Below, in pieces: positions 33,736 to 42,700 of a stretch of 64,000 nucleotides of DNA (the stretch's first letter is position 1; each line of letters starts with the position of its first letter). The notes beneath the pieces were generated by a model. The model ran no database searches and was not told where the DNA came from. It saw nothing but the letters and a program-made list of their open reading frames with translations. The DNA lies in NCBI GenBank assembly GCA_016717335.1, contig JADKFS010000003.1, positions 434,001 through 498,000 of the forward strand, in the 5' to 3' direction. The position numbers were made by a program, and so were the translations under genes. Source of the stretch: Candidatus Ribeiella danica. Lineage in GTDB: Bacteria; Chloroflexota; Chloroflexia; Chloroflexales; Roseiflexaceae.

Positions 33736-34047
33736 GACGGCGACGGCGCGACCGCCGAGATCGCGCTCGTGGTGCGCGACGACGCTCAGGGGCAGGGCAT
33801 CGGCGGACTGCTGCTCAGGCGGCTAGTGCAGATCGCCCAGGCGATCGGCGTCACCCGGCTGCGCGGCGACCTGTTGGCGGAGAACCACACCATGGTGCGA
33901 CTGCTGCGCAGCCTCGGCCTGCCCTACGTGGCCACGACGCACTCGGGCACGATGCAGGTGACCGTGCGCGTCTCGCGGGGCGAGGAGCTGCTCGGCCGCG
34001 CCATGCAGCGCCGCGTGCCGCGCGCCAATCTCGTGACAATAGCATAG
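33736..34047 (+). pseudogene. C-terminal remnant of a GNAT acetyltransferase
   Basis: About 103 codons matching only the second half of a GNAT domain: 'AEIALVVRDDAQGQGIGGLL' is the acetyl-CoA loop region and 'LRGDLLAENHTMVRLLRSLG' the following helix-strand. The missing N-terminal half is replaced by the paired-hairpin element at 33662-33730, through which the frame happens to stay open back to 33580. No recognisable start remains; 33376-33661 shows no other gene. It ends ten bases before the MFS gene. Confidence 0.75.
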
Positions 34048-34057
34048 GGGGCTCATC

Positions 34058-35308
34058 ATGCGATATAGCCAGCTCACCCTCGTCTTCGTCTGCAACCTGG
34101 TCCCGCTGTTCATCGGCATGGGGCTGTTCCCGCTCCTGCCGCTCTACGCCGCGCAGTTCGGCGCGACCCACACGCTGGTCGGGCTCTACTACGCCGCGGT
34201 CTACCTGGCGAGCATGGCCGGCGTGTTTCTCGCCGGCTGGCTGGCCGCCCGGCTCTCGCCGCGGGTCGTCTTCGTCGCCGCCAGCAGCCTGGGCATCCCG
34301 GCGCTGGCGCTGCTCGGGCTGGCGACCGCGCTCTGGCAGGTCGTGCTGCTGACCGCCACGGTCTGGCTCTGTGGCTCGATCACCCTGACGCTGCTGAGCG
34401 TGTTCATCGGGCTGATCTCCGGCGACGGCCGCCGCGGCAGGGCGTTCAGCCTGATGTTCCTGGCCTACCCGCTCGGCGCCGTCCTGGGCGGCGCCGCCGT
34501 CGGCCAGCTCGTGGCCGGGCGCGGCTACACGACGATGTTCGCCGCGCTGGCGGCGATCTGGACCATCCAGCCGCTGGCCGGGCTGCCGCTGCTGCGCGAC
34601 CGGCGCTTCGCCGGGGTTGCGACACGTGCGGCGGCCATGGGCGCCCAGGCGCCGCTCGGGCGCTCGTTCGCGCTGCTGCTGCTCTCGTCGCTGCTGGGGC
34701 TGGCCGCCATCAGCGTCGGGCGGCTCGGCTCGGCGCTGTCGATGCAGGCGGTCGCCTTCGCGCCCGGCGCGATCGCCAGCACCGCGACCGTGAGCGGGCT
34801 GGCGACCATCCCGGCGGCGCTGCTGCTCGGCGCGCTGTCCGACCGGATCGGGCGCGGTCGTAGCCTGCTGCTGTGCTACCTGCTGGGGGCCGGCGGCGTC
34901 GGCGTCCTGCTGCTGGCGACCCAGCTGTGGCACTTCTGGCTGGCCACGACGCTGCTGTTCGTCGCCTGGAGCGCCAGCCGGTCGGTGGCGTCGGCTATGG
35001 CGGCCGATGTGCTGCCGGCCTCGGCGCTGGCGCGCGGCCTGCCGAGGCTCGGTGCGATGGACTCGCTGGCGAGCATCGTCGGCTTTGCCAGCGCCGGCTA
35101 CGCGATGGACACGCTGGGGGCGACCGGCCTGTACGTGATCGCGCTCGTCCTGCTGGGCGCCGCGGCGCAGCTGCTGAGGGCGTTCCGCCGGGGCCTAGTC
35201 GTGGCGCCCCGCCCGGCAGCGCCTTCCGCGCAGGCCGAGGCAGCTGACGGTGACGCGCACGACGCGCGGAACGAGCGGCGCCCGGTGCTGCACGCGGGCG
35301 GCGATTGA
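34058..35308 (+). CDS. MFS transporter
   Basis: A 416-residue major facilitator protein with twelve hydrophobic segments. The loop 2-3 motif is degenerate ('GWLAARLSPRVVFV'), and the corresponding loop 8-9 motif reads 'GALSDRIGRGRSLLL', the classic MFS D-R-x-G-R/K-R/K pattern. The C-terminal ~30 residues are polar and cytoplasmic. The substrate is unknown; drug or metabolite efflux is the common role of this type. It follows a broken acetyltransferase gene on the same strand. Confidence 0.9.
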   Translation: MRYSQLTLVFVCNLVPLFIGMGLFPLLPLYAAQFGATHTLVGLYYAAVYLASMAGVFLAGWLAARLSPRVVFVAASSLGIPALALLGLATALWQVVLLTATVWLCGSITLTLLSVFIGLISGDGRRGRAFSLMFLAYPLGAVLGGAAVGQLVAGRGYTTMFAALAAIWTIQPLAGLPLLRDRRFAGVATRAAAMGAQAPLGRSFALLLLSSLLGLAAISVGRLGSALSMQAVAFAPGAIASTATVSGLATIPAALLLGALSDRIGRGRSLLLCYLLGAGGVGVLLLATQLWHFWLATTLLFVAWSASRSVASAMAADVLPASALARGLPRLGAMDSLASIVGFASAGYAMDTLGATGLYVIALVLLGAAAQLLRAFRRGLVVAPRPAAPSAQAEAADGDAHDARNERRPVLHAGGD

Positions 35309-35325
35309 GCGCTATCGGACGACCA

Positions 35326-38300
35326 TCATCGCCCTGCCCCCCGCTCCCGCAAACGGAGGAGCGGGGATGTCGCCGGCGCCGGCAGGCTGTTGGCTGTGGA
35401 CGGGCTCGCGGCGACCTCGGGCGGCGGGATGAGCTGCGCTAGCTCGCCGGTCAGCTCGTCGATCGTCTGCCAGAAATCGCGCGCGCGGCCACGCGCCTCT
35501 GCTTGCGCCCGTCGCTCGGCCGTCAGTGTGGCGGCGGCAGACGCGAGCACGGCCGCGGCCTGGGCCTTCGTCTCGTGCCAGGTGGCGGGATGCTCGGCCA
35601 CGAGCGCCGCGAGCTCGACAGCCTGCTCGTGCTGGCCAAGCGCCGCGCGCAGGCCGGCGATGCCCGAGAGCACGACCAGCGCAATGCCGGCGTCGACGTT
35701 CTTCCTGGCCTTGGCCAGCGCCTCAGCCAGGGCCGGCTGCGCCGGCGCCGCCTCCCCTTGCGCCAGCGCCACGCGCGCGAGCCCGGCCAGCGCATACGCC
35801 GCGGCCCAGTCGTGCGCGCCCTCGCGGATCTGCGCCGCGCTGTCGGCGAACCGCCGGCGCGCCTCGGCGAAGTCGCCGGCGGCGTGCGCCAGGTCGGCCA
35901 GGCCGCGCTGGTAGAACAGCGGGCCGAAGGGGTCCCGGACGCGCTCGAACAGCGCGCCCGCCCGCTCGTACCACTCACGCGCAGCCGCCGCGTCGCCGGC
36001 CACGCGCTCCAGCTCGCCCATCTCCCAGCTCGACCACGCCTCCGCGATCGCGTCGCCGGTCTGCCGCGCCAGGGCCAGGCAGCGCTCGCGCGTCGCGCGG
36101 GCGTGCTCGATCGTGCTGTAGCGCACGGCCTCGTAGCTTTCGCGCGAGAGGGCATTGATGGCGGCCGTCTGGTGCCCGCGCGCGGCGTAGGCCTCGCTCA
36201 TGCGGCGCAGCGCCTCGAAGGCGGCGCGCGTCTCGCCGAGCAGGAAGTGAACGTCGGCCAGCTGCCAGCTCACGTTCGCGGCGTTGGCCCAGTCGCTGAT
36301 TCCCTCCAGCCTGGCCTGGGCGGCCTGCAGGTCGGCGCTGGCGTCCGGCAGCCGACGCTGGAGCAAGCGCACCACGCCGCGCAGGCGCAGGCTGTTGCCG
36401 CTCTCGCGCTCGTCGCCGCAGGATTCGAAGATCGCCAGCGCCTCGCTGAGATGCCGATCGGCCTCGGCGAGCACCGCGTCTGGCGCTTCATCCGGCAGGC
36501 GCATGTAGAGCAGCCGCCCGAGCAGCTGCAGGGCGAATCCCAGCGTCCATGGCTGGCGCTGCTCGCGCAGGTGCGGTATGAGCTGGCGCAGCTCGTGGAT
36601 GCCTGCTTGCCCCTCGATCGTCCAGCCATAGACGGCCGCCAGCAGGACGCCCCACACGTCGATCGCGCGCAGCTGGTCCGGCGTGCCCGCGAGCGCCCAG
36701 GCCCGGCGGATCGCGTCCTCGTAGGCCGGGCCGATGTCGAGGCCCTGGGTGCGCAGCGGCGTGCCGGTGCGCAGGAACGCGCCCTGCACGGTCAGCAGGA
36801 TCGCCAGCTGCTGGCGGTCATCCGCGCGATTGTCGCCCGCCAGCGCGGCTTGCGCCGCCTCCAGCAGCGGCAGCAGCGCGAACGCCCTGAACTGCGCCTC
36901 GCAGGCGTGGAACATCGCCGGCAGCATCTGGCGGATGGCCGCCTCGGACTGACCCTGAGCGACCAGCCAGTGCCAGGCCGCGCGCAGGTTGTCGACTTCT
37001 CGCATGATGGCCGCGCACGCCTCTTCCGGCCGCGGGCCCTTCAGGTGCTGCTCGTGCCGGGCCAGCCACTCCGCGAAGTACGCGCCGTGTCGCTGCCGGC
37101 AGCGCTCCCAGGCGGCCGGGTCCGCCTGGATCTTCTCGCCGGCGTACTGCCGCAGCAGCTCGTGGATCTTGAAGCGCCCGTCGTCGTCGCGCTGGAGCCA
37201 AGATGCGTGCGTCAGCGCCCGCAGCATCTTCGGCGGCACGTCGGCCACCGCCTCGGCCGCGTCGCGCGTGAAGGAGCCTTGGAATACCGTCAGGGCGCCG
37301 AGGGCCGCGCGCTGCTGCTCGGTCAGCAGCTGCCACGAGGCGTCGAACACGGCGCGCAGGCTCTGGTGCCGCTCGGGCGCGTCGCGCCACTCGGCCTCCA
37401 GGAAGTCGATGCTCTGCTCGATCTCGGCGGCGATCTCGGCCGGCGACAGCACGCCCAGCCAGGCCGCGGCCAGCTCGATGCCGAGCGGCATCCCCTGCAC
37501 CAGCCGGCAGATTCGAAACACGCTCGCCTGATTCGCGGGGGAGAGCACGAAGTCGGGGCGCACCCGCCGCGCGCGCTCGACGAACAGCCGGACGGCGTCG
37601 TCGGCCGACTCGGCGCTGTCCCCGGCGTCCGGCTGGCTATCCGGCGCCGGCAGCCCTTCCAGGAGGATCGCGTGCTCGCCCTGGATGTTGAGCATGACTC
37701 GCGATGTGGCGAGCAGCTTCACGCCGGGCGCAGCCTCCAGCAGCCCCACGCTCAGGCGCGCGCTCTCGCTCCCGAGCAGGTGCTCGAAGTTGTCGAGGAC
37801 GATCAGCATGCGCTTCTGGCGCAGGTAGTCGTTCAGCTGCTGGAGCGGCGGCTGCTCGGTGTAGAACGCGAAGCCGATCGCGGTCGCGATCGCGAGAACG
37901 ATCTCGGCCGCGGCGCTGAGCGGGGCCAGCTCGACGAAGAACACGCCGTCGACGAATGGCGAGTCGCCGCGCAGCTGCGCGCCGGCCGCGGCCAGCGCCA
38001 GGCGGGTCTTGCCCATACCGCCCGGCCCGCACAGCGTCAGCAGGCGGCAGTCCGGGTCGCGCAGGCGGCGGGCCAGGTCGGCCAGCTCGCGCTCGCGGCC
38101 GACGAAGGATGTCGCCTGGGCGGGCAGGTTGTGCGGGGGCCGCAGCTCGGCGGCGCGCGCCGGCTCCGCCTTCGGCGCGGGGAGCCCGTGCCTGGCGTCC
38201 GGCTCGCTCTCCAGAAAGCGCCGTACTTCGCTGAGGAACTGCCCCCAGGCCGGCTCGTGCTCGAGCAGAATGTGATTCCGGCTGTCCAGCGAAACGAAGC

Positions 38301-39966
38301 GAGCGCCGGGAATCAGCGCGGCCAGCTGGCGCCCCGTGTCGAATGGTACCCGCGCGTCCGCGCGCGCGTGCAGCACCAACGTCGGCGCCGTGACCTGGCG
38401 CGCCAAGTCGCTCACGTCGATCTGGTAGAACGCCTGCAGGAACCTGACGGCGTTCTCGGGCGAGGTCGAGACGCGCTGGAGATCGTCGAACCACTGCATC
38501 TGCTCGGCAGTGCCTTCGGGAATAAACGTAGCCGCGAACACCTTGCGGAACGCGGCCACCTCCTTGCCCCAGCCCAGCCCAGCTAGCTTCAGGTACAGCT
38601 CGGCCTCTTCGCGCTCGCTCGGGGTGCGCTTCATGCGACCTTGCACGTAGCTGCCATACAGTATCAGATGGCTGACGCGCTCGGGATGCCGCACCGCGTA
38701 GGCGATCGCCACCGGCCCGCCCTGCGACATGCCAAGCAGCGGAAATCGCTCCAGGCCCAGCGAGTCCACCACCAGCTCCAGGTCGCGCACCCAGGCGTCC
38801 AGCGAGAAGTCGTCGACATTCCAATCCGACAGCCCGCCGCCGCGCTCGTCATAGCGGACAAGCGTGTTTCGCTCGGCGAGCCCGGCGAGCCAGTGCTGCC
38901 ATACCGGACTCTGCCAGTCGAACTCCAGGTGGCTCAGCCAGTTCGCCGCCTTGACCAGCGCCGGGCCTGCCCCGGCGACAGCGTAGGCAATCCGCACGCC
39001 GTCGGGGGTGGCGCAGAAGTGGATGCGCTGCTCTCGCTCGCGCGTCTCGCCCTCGCCTGGCTCCCAGGCTGCCGCCTGCGCGGGGCCTGCTCTGCCCTCG
39101 CCGGCAAAGCGGTCGCGGCCGGGGCCCGCCTTCTCCTGCACGCCCGTCGCCGGAACTTCGGCGAGGTCGCGCTGCTGGGGCCGCGGCTCTGCGGCGAAGG
39201 GCCGCGCGAGCTGGCGCGTCCGGATGGCTTGGTAGAGCGCGGTGGTCTCCTCCTCGGGCTCGACCCCCAGCTCATCCGCGAGGATGCGCGCGCACTCCTG
39301 GTACTGGCGCGCCGCCGCCGCGGCCTGCCCGGCCCAGGCGTACAGCCGCATGAGCGTGCGGTGCGCGGGCTCGTGCAGCGGATCGAGCGCAACCCAGCGG
39401 CGCGCGTAGAGGATGGCCTGGTCCCAGGCGCTCTGGGAGCGGTAGGCCGCCACGAGCTGCTCCAGCACCTGGCCATAGAGCTGGCGCAGGCTCTCGCGCT
39501 GGAAGAACTGCCACTCGTCGAAGGCCGGGCTGTCCGGCAGCGTGAAGCCGCTCAGGAAGTCGTCCGCGTACAGCGCGACTGCGTCGGCCAGGTGCGCGAC
39601 GCGCTCGGGCGCCAAGGCGGCATCTGGCGCGGCGGGTAGCCCGGCCGTGACGTGCCGCCTGAATGCCGCGCTGTCGATCCACAGGTCGGCGTCCGGATGC
39701 AGGCGAATGCTGTCGCCGCTGGCGTCGAGGATCGTTTCGCCAAGCGCCAGGTTGAGGCGGTGCAGGGTGCGGCGCAGGCGCGCGCGGCCCTCGCTCTGGT
39801 CGCCCTCGGGCCACAGCAGTGTCGCCAGCGCGTCGCGGCTATGCGGCTGCCCGGTCGCGGCCAGGTAGACCAGCAGCGCGAGCGCCTTGCGGAGGTTGAG
39901 CTCGATCGGCTGGCTATCGTGCTCGAGCCGGGGCGTGCCGAAGACGTACAGCTTCAGTCGTGCCAT
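35326..39966 (-). CDS. SARP-type regulator fused to alpha/beta hydrolase, NB-ARC ATPase and TPR repeats
   Basis: A 1,546-residue multidomain regulator. Residues 1-100: winged-helix DNA-binding domain ('ALALLVYLAATGQPHSRDAL', 'RRTLHRLNLAL'). ~100-255: bacterial transcriptional activation (BTAD) repeats. ~315-595: alpha/beta hydrolase with nucleophile 'GMSQGG' (Ser about 414), Asp in 'HARADARVPF' and His in 'SRNHILLEHEP'. ~620-930: NB-ARC/STAND ATPase with 'CGPGGMGKTRLALA' (about 645) and 'MLIVLDNFEHLL'. The rest is TPR-like. ATG 39966 is used, with AGAGGGCG upstream. The hydrolase insert suggests ligand sensing or modification; the inducer is unknown. Confidence 0.9.
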   Translation of the reverse strand: MARLKLYVFGTPRLEHDSQPIELNLRKALALLVYLAATGQPHSRDALATLLWPEGDQSEGRARLRRTLHRLNLALGETILDASGDSIRLHPDADLWIDSAAFRRHVTAGLPAAPDAALAPERVAHLADAVALYADDFLSGFTLPDSPAFDEWQFFQRESLRQLYGQVLEQLVAAYRSQSAWDQAILYARRWVALDPLHEPAHRTLMRLYAWAGQAAAAARQYQECARILADELGVEPEEETTALYQAIRTRQLARPFAAEPRPQQRDLAEVPATGVQEKAGPGRDRFAGEGRAGPAQAAAWEPGEGETREREQRIHFCATPDGVRIAYAVAGAGPALVKAANWLSHLEFDWQSPVWQHWLAGLAERNTLVRYDERGGGLSDWNVDDFSLDAWVRDLELVVDSLGLERFPLLGMSQGGPVAIAYAVRHPERVSHLILYGSYVQGRMKRTPSEREEAELYLKLAGLGWGKEVAAFRKVFAATFIPEGTAEQMQWFDDLQRVSTSPENAVRFLQAFYQIDVSDLARQVTAPTLVLHARADARVPFDTGRQLAALIPGARFVSLDSRNHILLEHEPAWGQFLSEVRRFLESEPDARHGLPAPKAEPARAAELRPPHNLPAQATSFVGRERELADLARRLRDPDCRLLTLCGPGGMGKTRLALAAAGAQLRGDSPFVDGVFFVELAPLSAAAEIVLAIATAIGFAFYTEQPPLQQLNDYLRQKRMLIVLDNFEHLLGSESARLSVGLLEAAPGVKLLATSRVMLNIQGEHAILLEGLPAPDSQPDAGDSAESADDAVRLFVERARRVRPDFVLSPANQASVFRICRLVQGMPLGIELAAAWLGVLSPAEIAAEIEQSIDFLEAEWRDAPERHQSLRAVFDASWQLLTEQQRAALGALTVFQGSFTRDAAEAVADVPPKMLRALTHASWLQRDDDGRFKIHELLRQYAGEKIQADPAAWERCRQRHGAYFAEWLARHEQHLKGPRPEEACAAIMREVDNLRAAWHWLVAQGQSEAAIRQMLPAMFHACEAQFRAFALLPLLEAAQAALAGDNRADDRQQLAILLTVQGAFLRTGTPLRTQGLDIGPAYEDAIRRAWALAGTPDQLRAIDVWGVLLAAVYGWTIEGQAGIHELRQLIPHLREQRQPWTLGFALQLLGRLLYMRLPDEAPDAVLAEADRHLSEALAIFESCGDERESGNSLRLRGVVRLLQRRLPDASADLQAAQARLEGISDWANAANVSWQLADVHFLLGETRAAFEALRRMSEAYAARGHQTAAINALSRESYEAVRYSTIEHARATRERCLALARQTGDAIAEAWSSWEMGELERVAGDAAAAREWYERAGALFERVRDPFGPLFYQRGLADLAHAAGDFAEARRRFADSAAQIREGAHDWAAAYALAGLARVALAQGEAAPAQPALAEALAKARKNVDAGIALVVLSGIAGLRAALGQHEQAVELAALVAEHPATWHETKAQAAAVLASAAATLTAERRAQAEARGRARDFWQTIDELTGELAQLIPPPEVAASPSTANSLPAPATSPLLRLRERGAGR

Positions 39967-40006
39967 CACGCCCTCTTTGATCTACCTGCAACCTGCAGTT
40001 GCACTA

Positions 40007-40100
40007 TAGCTGTGAGCAAAACCATTGAGCTACTATGCACGAACGAAATGCCGTTGTGATGCCATCCGTCGTACTGCCAACTGGCTCCTGCCGACTGCCC
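40007..40100 (+). repeat. 94-bp dispersed repeat, copy 3 of 3
   Basis: Same length and termini as the copies at 606 and 30563. It lies 40 bases upstream of the SARP-type regulator, inside its likely promoter or leader. The remaining gap 40101-40347 shows no gene or repeat. Confidence 0.92.
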
Positions 40101-40347
40101 ACTGCTCTAGGCAGGCGAACTTGAACGGTATTGCCCCATTGGTCGCTGGCCCGCGGAGTCACTTTGAAGGACGCCCCGAGGCGGGTCGAGGTTACAGCGT
40201 GCTGCTCGAAGAGACTCTAGGAGAGACGCCCGAGAGGACGGCCGCGGTGACGCAGCGTGGACGCCGCACCTCTACACTGGCATCACGACGGCGGGGCAAT
40301 CGAACATCCTCGCCGGTGTAGCTGAATAAAAAGGGAGAACACCTGCC

Positions 40348-40830
40348 ATGAGTGCCACCATACTGATCATTCGCATCCGTACCGCCATCGCCGCCCTGCT
40401 GATCGCCACGCTGCTCGCGCCCCTCGCCGGGTGCGGCACGCCAGCCGTCGCCGCCGCGCCGACGCACCTGCATAGCCCGACCTTCGCATTTCTCTCCAAC
40501 GCGGCCACGCTGGAGCGCGGCGCCAGCGCCAGCGCCGAGACGGCGGTCGACAGCCTGGCCCGCGCGCTGAGCCGCCAGCAAGGCTACCAGCCGAGCAGCT
40601 TCGCCGTGGAGCTCTACAGCGTGCCGGCCGAGGGTGAGTCCCAGATCGAGGCCAACCTCGCGGCTACGATCGCCAACGAGCGCTGGGCGCCCGCCCCCGA
40701 TCTGGCGACGACCGGCAGCGCGTTCCGGGCGATCGGCTGGACGCGCGATGGGCAGGCGATTGTCGCCGGCTATGGGAAGGACGCCGCGAGCGGGCGGATC
40801 TTCGTCGCCATCCTCCGGGCGGCGCGCTGA
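40348..40830 (+). CDS. Hypothetical lipoprotein
   Basis: 160 residues. A signal peptide with basic start ('IIRIRT'), hydrophobic core and lipobox 'LAGC' (about residue 29) predicts a lipid-anchored exported protein. The mature part is small and mixed alpha/beta ('QPSSFAVELYSVPAEGE', 'GQAIVAGYGKDAASGRIFVA'); no known family was recognised. AAAGGGAG lies 11 bases upstream of the ATG. No operon partner is evident. Confidence 0.75.
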   Translation: MSATILIIRIRTAIAALLIATLLAPLAGCGTPAVAAAPTHLHSPTFAFLSNAATLERGASASAETAVDSLARALSRQQGYQPSSFAVELYSVPAEGESQIEANLAATIANERWAPAPDLATTGSAFRAIGWTRDGQAIVAGYGKDAASGRIFVAILRAAR

Positions 40831-41032
40831 CCACTCATCTTGTGCGCAGTGGCGGCGGGCGCTTCAGGGCGATGCCCAGGCGCGCAGCGAGCTGCTGCGG
40901 CGAAGCATGCCGGCCCGCAGCAGCCGGGTAGCCGCCCCGCGCGGCGCCAAGTAGGAGGCCGCGACGACGACCGTTTCATCACGCAAAGCCGCAAAGCCGC
41001 AGAAAAGGTTGGCGTTCTGATAGCTTTGCGAA

Positions 41033-41081
41033 CTCATTTGAGATTGTTTGCCCTCGCAGAGCGCAAACAATCTCAAATGAG
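41033..41081. other. Perfect 18-bp inverted repeat
   Basis: CTCATTTGAGATTGTTTG and its exact reverse complement are separated by 13 bases. Neither arm is followed by a U-tract. It lies about 90 bases upstream of the selenium-binding-protein gene. It is AT-richer than its surroundings. An operator, an attenuator or an element remnant are all possible. Confidence 0.9.
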
Positions 41082-41171
41082 AACTGAATACCTCGCTGCC
41101 GCGGGCTCGCGGCAATGTCGACCTCATCGGCCCAGGAGTCTCGTGTACTAGCACAAGCAGGAGGACAGACA

Positions 41172-42581
41172 ATGACCACATTTACCCCGGACCGCACCTT
41201 CTACCCCACGCCCAAGATGGCGATGGCGGCTCCGCGCGAGGAGCTGGCGTACGTCGCGGTGATCGACCCGGACTTCAGCGGCAACGGCAGTCGCCGCCCC
41301 GACGCCCTGGCGGTGATGGACGTCAACCCGCAGTCGGCCAGCTACGGCCAGGTCGTCGGCCGGCTCGACTTCCCCTACGTCGGCGACGAGCTGCACCACT
41401 TCGGCTGGAACGCCTGCAGCGCCGCGCTCTGCCCGACCATGCCGCACCCGCACCTCGAGCGCCGCTACCTGCTCGTCCCCGGCCTGCGCTCCTCGCGCAT
41501 CTACGTCGTCGACACCAAGCCCGACCCGCGCAACCCGCGCCTGGTCAAGACCATCCAGCCCGAGGAGATCGCCGCCAAGACCGGCTACAGCCGCGCCCAC
41601 ACCGTCCACTGCGGCCCCGACGCGATCTACGTCAACGCGATCGGCGCGCCCGACGGCGGCGGGCCGGGCGGCGTCTTCATGCTCGACCACACCACCTTCG
41701 ACGTCAAGGGCGCCTGGGAGGCCGATCGCGGCCCGCAGCGCCTGGCCTACGACTTCTGGTGGCACCTCAACCACGACACCATGATCACCAGCGAGTGGGG
41801 CACGCCCAACATGGTGGAGAATGGCATCAACCCCGAGATCCTGCTGAGTGGCGGCTACGGCCACCAGCTGCACATCTGGGATCTGCGCACGCGCAAGCAC
41901 GTCCAGGCGCTCGACCTGGGCCAGGAGCACCAGATGGTGCTGGAGCTGCGCCCGGCCCACGACCCGAAGAAGGACTACGGCTTCGTCGGCGTCGTCACCA
42001 GCCTGAAGGATCTCTCGGCCTCGATCTGGATGTGGTACCGCGACAAGAATCGCTGGGCCATCCGCAAGGTGATCGAGATCCCGGCCGAGCCGGCCGACCC
42101 GGCGCTGCTGCCGCCGGCGATCCAGGCGTTCGGCGCGGTGCCGCCGCTGCTGACCGACATCAACCTGTCGCTAGACGACCGGTTCCTGTACGCCTCGTGC
42201 TGGGGCACCGGCGAGCTGATCCAGTACGACGTCTCCGACCCGTTCAACCCGAAGAAGACCGGCTCGGTCCACATCGGCGGGATCGTCCGCAAGGCCAGCC
42301 ACCCGAAGTCCGCGGCGCCGCTGAACGGCGGGCCGCAGATGGTCGAGATCAGCCGCGACGGCCGGCGGGTCTACTTCACTAACTCGCTGTACGCCTCCTG
42401 GGACGCGCAGTTCTACCCCGAGGGCATCCGCGGCTGGGCGGCCATGCTCGACGTCGGCCCGAACGGCGGGATCACGTTCGACCCGAACTTCTTCGTGGAC
42501 TTCGGGGCCGAGCGCCCGCACCAGGTGCGGCTGCAGGGCGGCGACGCCTCGTCGGACTCGTTCTGCTATGCGGACGCGTGA
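41172..42581 (+). CDS. Selenium-binding protein 56 family (methanethiol oxidase homologue)
   Basis: A 469-residue beta-propeller protein of the SBP56/MtoX family, full length. Family blocks include 'HHFGWNACSAALC', 'RAHTVHCGPDAIYVNAIG', 'DFWWHLNHDTMITSEWGTPN', 'SLDDRFLYASCWGTGELIQYD' and 'GGPQMVEISRDGRRVYFTNS'. Bacterial members oxidise methanethiol to formaldehyde, H2S and H2O2 with a copper-type metal site; the His/Cys-rich blocks are kept. AGCAGGAGGAC precedes ATG 41172. No signal peptide is seen, whereas many MtoX enzymes are periplasmic. Confidence 0.95.
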   Translation: MTTFTPDRTFYPTPKMAMAAPREELAYVAVIDPDFSGNGSRRPDALAVMDVNPQSASYGQVVGRLDFPYVGDELHHFGWNACSAALCPTMPHPHLERRYLLVPGLRSSRIYVVDTKPDPRNPRLVKTIQPEEIAAKTGYSRAHTVHCGPDAIYVNAIGAPDGGGPGGVFMLDHTTFDVKGAWEADRGPQRLAYDFWWHLNHDTMITSEWGTPNMVENGINPEILLSGGYGHQLHIWDLRTRKHVQALDLGQEHQMVLELRPAHDPKKDYGFVGVVTSLKDLSASIWMWYRDKNRWAIRKVIEIPAEPADPALLPPAIQAFGAVPPLLTDINLSLDDRFLYASCWGTGELIQYDVSDPFNPKKTGSVHIGGIVRKASHPKSAAPLNGGPQMVEISRDGRRVYFTNSLYASWDAQFYPEGIRGWAAMLDVGPNGGITFDPNFFVDFGAERPHQVRLQGGDASSDSFCYADA

Positions 42582-42605
42582 CGCGATGGCCGGGTGACCA
42601 GGTGA

Positions 42606-42675
42606 CAGGGGCTAGGGGCTAGGGGCTGGGGTTTGCTGTCCCAAGCCCTTAGTCCCAAGTCCCAAGCCCCAAGTC
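42606..42675 (+). repeat. Simple palindromic repeat (GGGGCTA / CCCAAG units)
   Basis: Three GGGGCTAG/GGGGCTGG units, a short loop, then CCCAAGCCC/CCCAAGTCCC units. The arms pair. It is the same family as the block inside the RACo gene (16849-16925). It lies between the SBP56 and membrane-protein genes. Confidence 0.85.
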
Positions 42676-42700
42676 TCGCTTACAAAAATGAGGTATCCCC

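Noticed and set aside
35503..38586. A >1,000-codon plus-strand open frame opposite the SARP-type regulator
   Set aside because: It mirrors the coding bias of the minus-strand gene, has no motifs and no ribosome site; the regulator frame has complete domains.
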